A DNA stretch of 5,834 bases from Acidaminococcaceae bacterium (GCA_024405585.1 JAKSOM010000060.1:1-5834); one strand, 5' to 3'. Counted from the stretch's first letter, positions 1 through 5,587 are shown. The notes: generated from the letters alone by a model not told the origin. Program-made: numbers and translations.

Positions 1-1
1 T

Positions 2-178
2 TTTGCCGGATTTTTTGAAACACTTGCCACTCCGGCGGTACTGGCGGAAATTACCAGCACCGGGGGTGTGATGATTTTGGGTATCGGTTTGAACTTGTTG
101 CAGGTGACCAAAATAAAAATTGCCAATCTCATGCCGGCTATGATACCGGCGGTGATATTGGTATACTTCTTGGGATAA
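2..178 (+). CDS. DUF554 family membrane protein, C-terminal fragment
   Basis: Open from the left edge of the window to a TAA at 176-178, giving the last 58 residues of a longer protein. The visible part holds a small-residue-rich segment with TSTGGVMILGIGLNLL, then a short basic stretch (QVTKIKIANLMP), then a final hydrophobic segment ending in VYFLG. The pattern of a glycine-rich ILGIGLNLL helix, a Lys/Ile-rich turn and a last helix with an MPA motif is what I know from the C-terminus of DUF554 (YdfK-like) proteins. These are polytopic inner-membrane proteins of unknown function, usually about 230 residues. Transcription ends at the hairpin just downstream, which is shared with the convergent permease gene. 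The family call rests on this C-terminal motif only. The start and N-terminal part lie outside the window. Confidence 0.75.
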   Translation, partial: FAGFFETLATPAVLAEITSTGGVMILGIGLNLLQVTKIKIANLMPAMIPAVILVYFLG

Positions 179-194
179 AAGATTTTGCTTGTGT

Positions 195-240
195 AAAAAC
201 TATACAAACATCCTTTTCGGAGGGTTTTGTATAGTTTTTT
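195..240. terminator. Bidirectional intrinsic terminator between convergent genes
   Basis: The arms ACTATACAAA (199-208) and TTTGTATAGT (226-235) form an inverted repeat. It is extended by flanking A5 and T5 runs and capped by a small TCC/GGA inner stem with a TTTTC loop. On the plus strand a run of six T (235-240) follows the stem. On the minus strand the A run at 195-199 reads as a T-tract. It can therefore stop both the DUF554 gene (stop codon 176-178) and the convergent permease gene, whose stop codon occupies 240-242 right at the edge of the structure. Confidence 0.85.
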
Positions 241-1355
241 TATATAGGCAGAAAGTAATTGACAATTGCGGTGACCAAGCCGATTCCCATTAGCCCCAAA
301 ACATTATAAAAAGTGAATGCTTTAAAATATTGCAGGGTGAGGGAGGGATAGTCCTGGGCGAAAAGTTTGTAGCTGATGACGGAGGCCATGGAAGCAATCA
401 GTGTTCCCAACCCGCCGATATTTACTCCCAGGAGCAAGGCATCGGAGCAATGGGTAAGCCCGGCCAGCAGCATGGCGGCGGGGACGTTTCTGATGACCTG
501 ACTCAAAAGGATACTGCCCAGATAGGTACCCAATTCCGTATTCAGGACGGAGTTTTTTATGTAGAGAATGAAATCCGTATGTTGCACATTGCCGATGAAA
601 ATGAAGAAGCCGATGAAGGTGATTAAAAGGGAGTAATCCACCTGTTTGACCAGTCGCCAATTTAGTACCAGTACCAGACCCAGGGTGACGCCGATGGTGG
701 CCCACTTGTCAAAGAAATGCAGCACGGCGGTGATGTTTAAAAGCAGGAGAAAAATGTAGATGCCGGTGATGGCTTTACGGGGTTGTTTCTGGTGGTCAAG
801 GGCGAGTTCTATGGGAATATTTTTAGTACGCCGGGCCAGTACAGCCAAATAGATAATGCTTAGTGCTGTCGGCAGGGCCATGATTTTGAGGAAAGAAAAA
901 CTGTCAAAGGCAAAATGGGTATAGAGGAACAGGTTTTGGGGATTCCCTTGGGGAGTGAACATACTGCCGAGATTGGCCGCCATGGTCATGATGATGATGG
1001 GGCGAATCATATCCACGTGAATGGTTTTGCCGATAATGAGAGCCAGGGGTACGAAGGTGATGAGGGCCACATCATTGGTGACGAACATGCTGCTGACAAA
1101 GGTAATGGCGGTGAGTGTGCCGGTTACGGCACGTAAATTATTGCAACGGTTGGTGAGCTGTAACGCCAGCCAATCCAGAAACCTGATGGATTTTAATCCG
1201 GTAACTACCAGCATTAAGCTGAACAGCACCCCTAATACATCAAAGTCAATGCTTTTGATGTCCGGCTGTTGGAAAAGGCAGCTGGAGGCGGCCAGGCACA
1301 GGGCAACCACCAGTACCATTTCCCTTTTTAAAGTTTTTTTGGCTTCCTTAAACAT
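240..1355 (-). CDS. ArsB/NhaD/citrate-transporter superfamily permease
   Basis: A 371-residue polytopic membrane protein with roughly ten hydrophobic segments (about residues 13-28, 38-53, 77-90, 93-110, 118-133, 155-172, 197-213, 219-257 as two, 276-300, 305-328 and 345-369). It shows the internally duplicated signature of the ion transporter superfamily. Residues 92-103 read VTNDVALITFVP and are followed by NLGSMFTPQGNPQN (128-141). In the second half, RNVPAAMLLA (289-298) is followed by GVNIGGLGTLIASM (310-323). These are the re-entrant-loop motifs of the CitMHS/ArsB/SLC13-type fold, which moves anions or exchanges ions across the inner membrane. The substrate cannot be told from sequence; arsenite, citrate, dicarboxylate or Na+/H+ exchange are all possible. 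It is shorter than typical ArsB (about 430) but looks complete. A promoter very close to the start codon suggests either a leaderless mRNA or a start slightly further in, for example Met13. It is transcribed divergently from scfA and convergently with the DUF554 gene. Confidence 0.85.
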   Translation of the reverse strand: MFKEAKKTLKREMVLVVALCLAASSCLFQQPDIKSIDFDVLGVLFSLMLVVTGLKSIRFLDWLALQLTNRCNNLRAVTGTLTAITFVSSMFVTNDVALITFVPLALIIGKTIHVDMIRPIIIMTMAANLGSMFTPQGNPQNLFLYTHFAFDSFSFLKIMALPTALSIIYLAVLARRTKNIPIELALDHQKQPRKAITGIYIFLLLLNITAVLHFFDKWATIGVTLGLVLVLNWRLVKQVDYSLLITFIGFFIFIGNVQHTDFILYIKNSVLNTELGTYLGSILLSQVIRNVPAAMLLAGLTHCSDALLLGVNIGGLGTLIASMASVISYKLFAQDYPSLTLQYFKAFTFYNVLGLMGIGLVTAIVNYFLPI

Positions 1356-1363
1356 GATATATG

Positions 1364-1391
1364 ATTATAGTATTCCCCGGGAAATTTTCAA
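1364..1391 (-). promoter_or_regulatory. Predicted sigma-70-type promoter for the permease
   Basis: Read on the minus strand, TTGAAA (1391-1386) is separated by 16 bp from TATAAT (1369-1364), a perfect -10 hexamer. Initiation would fall near 1357, within a few bases of the annotated ATG at 1355-1353. This leaves no room for a Shine-Dalgarno site, and none is obvious, so the mRNA may be leaderless or the true start may lie further inside the gene. Confidence 0.5.
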
Positions 1392-1417
1392 GAAGAGGAG
1401 AAAAACATTTAATAAAA

Positions 1418-1433
1418 ATTTTGCTTGCAAAAT
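1418..1433. promoter_or_regulatory. Palindrome over the scfA -35 region, possible operator
   Basis: The arms ATTTTGC (1418-1424) and GCAAAAT (1427-1433) are perfect inverted copies around a TT centre. The palindrome overlaps the proposed -35 hexamer of the scfA promoter and lies between the two divergent promoters. That is a typical place for a repressor or activator to bind. There is no U-tract and the position is upstream of the predicted start of transcription, so a DNA-binding site is more likely than an RNA hairpin. No regulator gene is visible in the window. Confidence 0.4.
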
Positions 1434-1453
1434 CAAGTCCGACAGGGTATTAT
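1425..1453 (+). promoter_or_regulatory. Predicted promoter of the scfA-scfB cluster
   Basis: TTGCAA (1425-1430) and TATTAT (1448-1453) are spaced by 17 bp. An overlapping TATAAT at 1451-1456 is a better -10 hexamer but would give a 20-bp spacer. Transcription would start around 1460, leaving a short leader that holds the GGAGG ribosome-binding site at 1472-1476. This is the only convincing promoter found for the four plus-strand genes downstream. Confidence 0.5.
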
Positions 1454-1484
1454 AATAAGGTAAAAAAACATGGAGGTAATGCAA

Positions 1485-1631
1485 ATGAGAAAACATGTTA
1501 AAACAGTGAACAGTGCCACGATTAAAAAAACCTTGCGTACCGGTGGTTGTGGTGAATGTCCTGCTTCCTGCCAATCCGCTTGCAAAACAAGTTGTACGGT
1601 AGGTAATCAAGTTTGCGAAAAATGCAAATAA
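1485..1631 (+). CDS. scfA: SCIFF ranthipeptide precursor (six-cysteine peptide)
   Basis: A 48-residue peptide and the substrate of the radical SAM maturase encoded next to it. The N-terminal leader (MRKHVKTVNSATIKKTLRTG) is basic and cysteine-free. The core from C22 to C47 contains CGECPAS then CQSACKTSCTVGNQ, which is almost the family consensus. Cysteines are at 22, 25, 29, 33, 37, 44 and 47. The first six match the spacing that gives SCIFF (six cysteines in forty-five) its name. The seventh, C47, is an addition that forms CxxC with C44 just before the C-terminus. In the studied Clostridium thermocellum homologue a thioether joins the Cys and Thr of the CKTSCT segment; by analogy this would be C33 to T38 here. 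The start at 1485 is chosen because GGAGG (1472-1476) lies 8 nt upstream. In-frame ATGs at 1470 and 1479 are too close to or overlap that site. Family biology is only partly known; ranthipeptides have been linked to cell-density signalling in clostridia. Confidence 0.95.
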   Translation: MRKHVKTVNSATIKKTLRTGGCGECPASCQSACKTSCTVGNQVCEKCK

Positions 1632-1643
1632 GCTAACGCAAAA

Positions 1644-1664
1644 GACCTGCCCTCTGGGCAGGTC
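1644..1664 (+). terminator. Intercistronic hairpin between scfA and scfB
   Basis: GACCTGCCC (1644-1652) and GGGCAGGTC (1656-1664) make a perfect 9-bp GC-rich stem with a TCT loop. The following AATTTATTTC is a poor U-tract, so the structure would be at most a leaky terminator. It sits 12 nt after the scfA stop and 11 nt before the scfB ribosome-binding site. The likely effect is much more precursor than maturase message, either by partial termination or by protecting the 3' end of a short scfA transcript. Confidence 0.7.
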
Positions 1665-1685
1665 AATTTATTTCTGGAGGAAGAA

Positions 1686-3083
1686 ATGCTGATTCATAAA
1701 ATGCGTCTGGACGATAAGATGGCGGTGCTGGACGTGAATAGCGGTGCGGTACATTTGGTGGATGAGGTCATTTATGATTTGTTGGATTACTATGACGGCA
1801 CTAATCCGGAGGATGCTAAAAAGAAGTTGGCAGGCAAATATCCCGCTGAAGATATAGACGATGCCTTGGGTGAATTGCAGGGATTGCAAGAGGAGGGAAT
1901 GCTTTTCAGCCCTGATTTTGCAGTGCCGGAGACCTTCAAAGAAGAACCCATAGTGAAATCCCTTTGCCTTCTGGTAACCCAGGATTGCAATTTGCGGTGC
2001 GGTTACTGTTTTGCGGATAAGGGTAAATTTGGCGGCTGCCGCCAGCTGATGACCGAAGAGACGGCGGAAAAGGCCATTGAGTTTGCCATCCGGGGCAGCA
2101 GGAGTCGGCATAATTTGGAATTGGATTTGTTCGGGGGCGAGCCCCTGATGAATTGGTCTGTGGTGGAACATATTGTGCATTATGTCCGCCGGCGTGAAAA
2201 GGAAACGGGGAAGAATATTAAACTGACTCTGACCACCAACGGCACTTTACTGACGGATGAGAAAATAAAGTTTCTGAATGATAATCAGGTAATGTTGGTG
2301 CTGAGTTTGGACGGGTCCAAAAAAATGCACGACGCTATGCGGCCTTTCCCGGACAAAAGCGGCAGTTACGACGTGGCGGTGCAGAACTTTAAGAAGGTGG
2401 TGGAGAGCCGTCAGGGGCAGAACTACTACATCCGGGGGACCTACACCCATTTCAGTACCCGTTTTGCGGATGAAGTGCTGGATATGACCAAGGTAGGCAA
2501 AGAAATTTCCATGGAGCCGGTGGTGGGGCTTAAGGAGGACTGGGTGCTGACGGAGGAGGATTTGCCCGTACTCTGTGAAGAGTATGACAAACTTGGCCGG
2601 GCCTATCTGGAGAAACGGTTGGCCGGTGACCCCTTTGATTTTTTCCATTTTAATGTGGCTTTGGATAACGGACCCTGTGTGGTCAAACGGTTGGCGGGCT
2701 GCGGTGCGGGACATGAATATTTTTGCATTACCGCTTTTGGGGATATTTACCCCTGCCACCAGTTTGTCGGCCGGGAGCAATACAAAATGGGAACATTGGA
2801 CACGGGTGTCACCAAACCGGACATGGTGCAGAAATTCCGCCAGTGCCATGTGATGACTAAACCGGAATGCCGGGAGTGTTGGGCTCGCTTTTTCTGCAGC
2901 GGCGGCTGTCATGCCAATGCGGATTTGGTCAATGGGGATATTGCCAAGCCCTATGCCTACGGTTGCAAGATTCAACGGAAACGGTTGGAAATTGCCATTA
3001 TTATTCAGGCGGTGTTGGCGGATTGGGCCCGGGAGGGGAAGGACCTGCGGACCAAGTTCAACAATTTTAAATATATAAAATAA
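1686..3083 (+). CDS. scfB: SCIFF peptide maturase, radical SAM/SPASM thioether-forming enzyme
   Basis: A 465-residue radical SAM enzyme expected to cross-link the ScfA core by a cysteine-to-threonine thioether in the cytoplasm, using SAM-derived 5'-deoxyadenosyl radical. Residues 1-80 look like the PqqD-type precursor-recognition (RRE) domain found in this family (VHLVDEVIYDLLDYYDG at 22-38). The radical SAM motif CNLRCGYC gives C101, C105 and C108, with the SAM-binding FGGEPL at 149-154 and TTNGTLL at 183-189. The C-terminal SPASM region, which binds two auxiliary [4Fe-4S] clusters, carries C331, C339, C347, C357, C387, C395, C398, C404, C408 and C427. AGHEYFCITAFGDIYPCHQF and CRECWARFFCSGGCHANAD are very close to what I recall of SCIFF maturases such as CteB. 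The start is supported by GGAGG at 1676-1680, 5 nt upstream. It lies 54 nt after scfA, and its stop codon is 3 nt before the next gene. It appears intact, with all expected cysteines. Confidence 0.95.
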   Translation: MLIHKMRLDDKMAVLDVNSGAVHLVDEVIYDLLDYYDGTNPEDAKKKLAGKYPAEDIDDALGELQGLQEEGMLFSPDFAVPETFKEEPIVKSLCLLVTQDCNLRCGYCFADKGKFGGCRQLMTEETAEKAIEFAIRGSRSRHNLELDLFGGEPLMNWSVVEHIVHYVRRREKETGKNIKLTLTTNGTLLTDEKIKFLNDNQVMLVLSLDGSKKMHDAMRPFPDKSGSYDVAVQNFKKVVESRQGQNYYIRGTYTHFSTRFADEVLDMTKVGKEISMEPVVGLKEDWVLTEEDLPVLCEEYDKLGRAYLEKRLAGDPFDFFHFNVALDNGPCVVKRLAGCGAGHEYFCITAFGDIYPCHQFVGREQYKMGTLDTGVTKPDMVQKFRQCHVMTKPECRECWARFFCSGGCHANADLVNGDIAKPYAYGCKIQRKRLEIAIIIQAVLADWAREGKDLRTKFNNFKYIK

Positions 3084-3086
3084 ATT

Positions 3087-4412
3087 TTGTCTGATAACAA
3101 GTTTTATGATAAAATAATCAGCGGGATTGAAGAAAGATGTGATGAAATGATTGAAAAAAAGCCATTTATTACCAAGAGCAGGTTGGAAAGGATTGCGGCG
3201 AAGTATGCCACGCCTTTCTATCTGTATGATGAAAAGATTATTCGGGAGCGGGTACGGCTCCTGAAAAAGGCCTTTGCCTGGAACAAGGGGTTCAAGGAGT
3301 ATTTTGCGGTCAAGGCCCTGCCCAACCCTGTGATTTTGCAAATCATGAAGGAGGAGGGCTGCGGTGCGGATTGCAGCAGTTACACTGAATTGCTGTTGAG
3401 CGAGGCGGTGGGCTTCCATGGGGAAGACATTATGTTCAGCAGCAATATGACTCCGGTACAGGATTTTCACAAGGCACGGGAGCTGGGGGCCTACATTAAC
3501 TTTGATGACATCACTCATATTGAATTTTTGGAACGTTTTGCGGATATCCCTGTTACTTGCTGTTGCCGTTTCAACCCCGGCGGCCATTTTGCTATTGAAA
3601 ATAACATTATGGATAATCCGGGGGATGCCAAATACGGCATGACCAGGGAACAGCTGACCAAGGCCTTCAAGATTTTGAAGAAGAAGGGGGTCAAGCATTT
3701 TGGCATACACGCCTTCCTGGCCTCTAACACCCTGACCAATGAATACTATCCGGAACTGGCAAGGATTATGTTTGAAGTGGCGGTGGAACTCCACAAGGAA
3801 ACCGGTGCGGATATTGAGTTCATCAATCTGAGCGGCGGGGTGGGGATTGCCTACCGGCCGGAGCAGATTCCCAATGACATTATGGTCATTGGCGAGGGGG
3901 TACACAAACAATTTGACAAAATTATGGTGCCCGGGGGCTTGGGCAAAGTGAAGATTTACACCGAGCTGGGCAGGTATATGACTGCGCCGGCTGGGGCTCT
4001 GATTACCCGTGCCATCCATCACAAGGATACTTATAAGAATTATATCGGGGTGGATGCCTGTGCCGCTAATTTGATGCGACCCGCCATGTATGGGGCTTAT
4101 CACCATATCACGGTAATGGGCAAGGAGCATGCCCCCTGTGATCGCAAGTACGATGTGGTGGGCGGGCTTTGTGAGAACAACGACAAATTCGCTATCGACA
4201 GAATGTTGCCGGAAATTGAGGAGGGGGATTTGCTCTTCATTCATGACACGGGGGCCCACGGCTTCTCCATGGGCTACAACTATAACGGCAAGTTGCGTAG
4301 TGCGGAACTGCTGTTGAAGGAAAACGGCAAAGTGGTCATGATTCGCCGGTCTGAAACGGCGGAGGATTACTTTGCAACCTTTGATTTTTTGGGATTGTTC
4401 CCTAAAAAATAA
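3087..4412 (+). CDS. lysA: Diaminopimelate decarboxylase family PLP enzyme
   Basis: A 441-residue fold-type III PLP decarboxylase, expected to convert meso-diaminopimelate to lysine in the cytoplasm. The PLP-binding lysine is K76 in YFAVKALPNP. H208 in HAFLASNT stands in the usual pyridine-stacking strand, and SGGVGI (249-254) is the phosphate-binding glycine loop. ELGR (293-296) stands where many family members have EPGR. GVDACAANLMRPAMYGAYH (321-339) and LCENND (361-366) supply the substrate-side Cys and acid, and Y398 in GYNYN lies near the C-terminus. It appears to belong to a recognisable LysA subclade with HAFLASNT in place of the common HIGSQ. A decarboxylase for another basic amino acid cannot be excluded. 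The TTG start at 3087 is 3 nt after scfB and has no Shine-Dalgarno sequence, so translation may depend on ribosomes finishing scfB. The first in-frame ATG is residue 21 (3147), also without a good site. The N-terminus is therefore uncertain. Confidence 0.85.
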   Translation: MSDNKFYDKIISGIEERCDEMIEKKPFITKSRLERIAAKYATPFYLYDEKIIRERVRLLKKAFAWNKGFKEYFAVKALPNPVILQIMKEEGCGADCSSYTELLLSEAVGFHGEDIMFSSNMTPVQDFHKARELGAYINFDDITHIEFLERFADIPVTCCCRFNPGGHFAIENNIMDNPGDAKYGMTREQLTKAFKILKKKGVKHFGIHAFLASNTLTNEYYPELARIMFEVAVELHKETGADIEFINLSGGVGIAYRPEQIPNDIMVIGEGVHKQFDKIMVPGGLGKVKIYTELGRYMTAPAGALITRAIHHKDTYKNYIGVDACAANLMRPAMYGAYHHITVMGKEHAPCDRKYDVVGGLCENNDKFAIDRMLPEIEEGDLLFIHDTGAHGFSMGYNYNGKLRSAELLLKENGKVVMIRRSETAEDYFATFDFLGLFPKK

Positions 4413-4429
4413 AAACAAGGAGGTTTGAA

Positions 4430-5266
4430 ATGAAAAGATTATTTACTCTAATTTGTGTTGCCATGATGATGGTGGCGACCACTTGTCTGGCGGGAGCCAA
4501 ACCGATTTTGGTATTGGCCGGCATGAGCATAGAAATGGGACACCTTGTGGAAAGGTTGGAGAAGCCGGAGTTTGTCAAAGTGGCGCAACATATGTGTGCC
4601 AAGGGCAAGATAGGCGGTCAGCCGGTTGTCATTATGTTTACCCATTTGGGCAGGACCAATGCGGCCTGTGCCACCACCGCCGGTATCATGAAATTTGATC
4701 CCAGCATGGTTATCAGTACGGGTACTGCCAGCGCCACCCATGCGAACATGAAACTGAATGACATTGTCATCTGTGAACGGCTTTGCACCGCCAATGTTTA
4801 TTCCAGCGAACCCATGGCCCCGGGAAAAGGGTACAATATGGACAAATGGAAACTCGAAACCTTGGAGTTCGTTAAAGACGGGGTATGGCAGGCGGAGGAC
4901 AGATATCTTTATTCAGACAAGAATTTAGTTAAGACCGCTTTGACCGTTCCCTATGAGCATGGTAATTTGGTCACCGGGACAACAGTAACCAGTGATACAT
5001 GGATACGTGAAAGCGATTGGATTGCGGCTTTGCAGAAAAAACTTGGCACCGATTGTTCGGAAATGGAAAGTTTTGCCATTGGTGCCGTAGCCAGCAAATT
5101 CAACCTTCCGTTTTTGGCGGTGAGGGTTATTGCCAATAGCGAATTTATCAGTTTCAGACCTGATCATTTTGTGGAAGGGGATGAACTCTTCTACATTCAG
5201 TCCGCCAACTATTGCCAGCAATATGTATATGATTTGGTGAAGAAACTGGGCGCAACGAAGGCGTAG
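4430..5266 (+). CDS. Exported nucleosidase-like protein, MTA/SAH nucleosidase superfamily
   Basis: 278 residues. Residues 1-23 form a classical Sec signal peptide: basic MKR, a hydrophobic stretch LFTLICVAMMMVATTCL, and an AGA cleavage site before K24. The mature part follows the purine nucleoside phosphorylase / MTA-SAH nucleosidase fold. LAGMSIEM (29-36) aligns with GAMEEEV of E. coli MtnN and puts E35 at the catalytic Glu12. VISTGTASATHANMKLNDIV (94-113) matches the conserved central TGSAG and GDIV strands. CSEMESFAIGAVA (209-221) matches the EMEATAIA ribose-binding motif, with E213 at Glu174. VRVIANSE (231-238) replaces the VRAISD segment, so the Asp that protonates the purine N7 is Asn236 here. 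Length beyond the signal peptide is near the family norm of 230-250. The start is firm: AAGGAGGT at 4417-4424, 6 nt upstream. It is 17 nt after the decarboxylase gene and is the last gene of the cluster. It is probably periplasmic or extracellular, and its substrate is unknown. Confidence 0.8.
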   Translation: MKRLFTLICVAMMMVATTCLAGAKPILVLAGMSIEMGHLVERLEKPEFVKVAQHMCAKGKIGGQPVVIMFTHLGRTNAACATTAGIMKFDPSMVISTGTASATHANMKLNDIVICERLCTANVYSSEPMAPGKGYNMDKWKLETLEFVKDGVWQAEDRYLYSDKNLVKTALTVPYEHGNLVTGTTVTSDTWIRESDWIAALQKKLGTDCSEMESFAIGAVASKFNLPFLAVRVIANSEFISFRPDHFVEGDELFYIQSANYCQQYVYDLVKKLGATKA

Positions 5267-5271
5267 GGATG

Positions 5272-5297
5272 AACAGGGTTCAGCCAACAGGGTTCAG
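5272..5297 (+). repeat. Tandem 12-bp direct repeat after the nucleosidase gene
   Basis: AACAGGGTTCAG occurs at 5272-5283 and again at 5286-5297, separated by CC, and is followed at once by a partial echo (GGTTGAG). It begins only a few bases after the stop codon at 5264-5266 and adjoins the hairpin cassette. It may be the edge of a dispersed intergenic repeat. Confidence 0.7.
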
Positions 5298-5326
5298 GGT
5301 TGAGTGAAGTTAGCAGTAACCTTGTA

Positions 5327-5427
5327 GGGGGACGGGTTCTTGCTTTGCGTCCCCTCGTGAGGGGAAGAGGGCCACGTAGTGGCGAAGGGGTTTCAAGGCT
5401 CCGCACCCGGGCAAAGCGTCGCTTTGC
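5327..5427. repeat. GC-rich multi-hairpin intergenic repeat cassette
   Basis: Several perfect inverted repeats are packed into about 100 bp. GGGGACG (5328-5334) pairs with CGTCCCC (5348-5354). TCCCCTC (5350-5356) pairs with GAGGGGA (5359-5365). GCCAC (5371-5375) pairs with GTGGC (5379-5383), and GCAAAGC (5411-5417) pairs with GCTTTGC (5421-5427). The first two stems share 5350-5354 and exclude each other. A second copy of GCTTTGC at 5342-5348 could compete for GCAAAGC. The pattern on the minus strand, CCCCTTCG then a short hairpin then a CCCCTC/GAGGGG hairpin, resembles dispersed non-coding repeats I remember from intergenic regions of many Clostridia and related gut Bacillota. No coding potential is evident, and function is unknown. 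Confidence 0.6.
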
Positions 5428-5464
5428 ACATCGAAGTGTTAAGTGTTACGAAAGGTCCGCAGAA

Positions 5465-5502
5465 AAAAAGTTCCTTTGATAAAAATCGGAGGAACTTTTT
5501 CT
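5465..5502. terminator. Intrinsic terminator, probable end of the scfA-nucleosidase transcript
   Basis: AAAAAGTTCCT (5465-5475) pairs perfectly with AGGAACTTTTT (5490-5500). Two wobble pairs extend it inward and a short A-rich loop closes it. The T5 run on the 3' side and the A7 run on the 5' side make it usable in both directions. It lies about 200 bp after the nucleosidase stop codon and is the first convincing terminator downstream of the scfA promoter. Confidence 0.75.
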
Positions 5503-5529
5503 GTTTGAATTGTAAAAATGACATGTTTC

Positions 5530-5587
5530 GGTTGCAACATTTTTGTCAAAAGTGTTGCAACCAAAAAAACTGTTTTTTACGTTGCAA
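5530..5587. promoter_or_regulatory. Long hairpin built on GTTGCAAC palindromes, plus a third partial copy
   Basis: GGTTGCAACA (5530-5539) and TGTTGCAACC (5553-5562) are perfect inverted copies. Pairing continues inward (TTTTT against AAAAG, one wobble) to a three-base GTC loop, giving a 15-bp stem. Each arm contains the self-complementary octamer GTTGCAAC (5531-5538 and 5554-5561), and GTTGCAA recurs at 5581-5587. The stem is followed by A7, not by a U-tract, and the minus-strand side lacks a T run too, so it is not a normal terminator. Repeated palindromic boxes about 43 bp upstream of the small reading frame at 5630 suggest operator sites, or a structured leader RNA. Confidence 0.45.

Noticed and set aside
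1470..1484. Earlier in-frame ATG codons for scfA at 1470 and 1479
   Set aside because: They overlap or sit too close to the GGAGG at 1472-1476; the ATG at 1485 has proper spacing and gives the expected leader length.
1365..1610. An 81-codon minus-strand frame over the scfA region
   Set aside because: It covers scfA and the divergent promoters. The SCIFF peptide on the plus strand matches its family consensus and has a ribosome-binding site, so this frame is a shadow.
2247..4418. A 723-codon minus-strand open frame opposite scfB and the decarboxylase gene
   Set aside because: It lies antisense to two strongly supported genes and spans their junction. The translation is low in recognisable motifs and rich in His/Gln/Pro, as expected from the complement of biased codons.
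4430..4500. Lipoprotein signal (Cys19) in the nucleosidase-like protein
   Set aside because: The residues before Cys19 are ATT rather than a canonical lipobox, while AGA at 21-23 is a good signal peptidase I site.
5328..5427. Riboswitch for the downstream small frames
   Set aside because: Competing hairpins are present, but an intrinsic terminator and a second hairpin separate them from the next start codon, and no known riboswitch consensus is recognisable.
5272..5587. CRISPR array or phage attachment site
   Set aside because: Repeats are short, differ from each other, and are not separated by uniform unique spacers; there is no tRNA end or integrase gene in the window.
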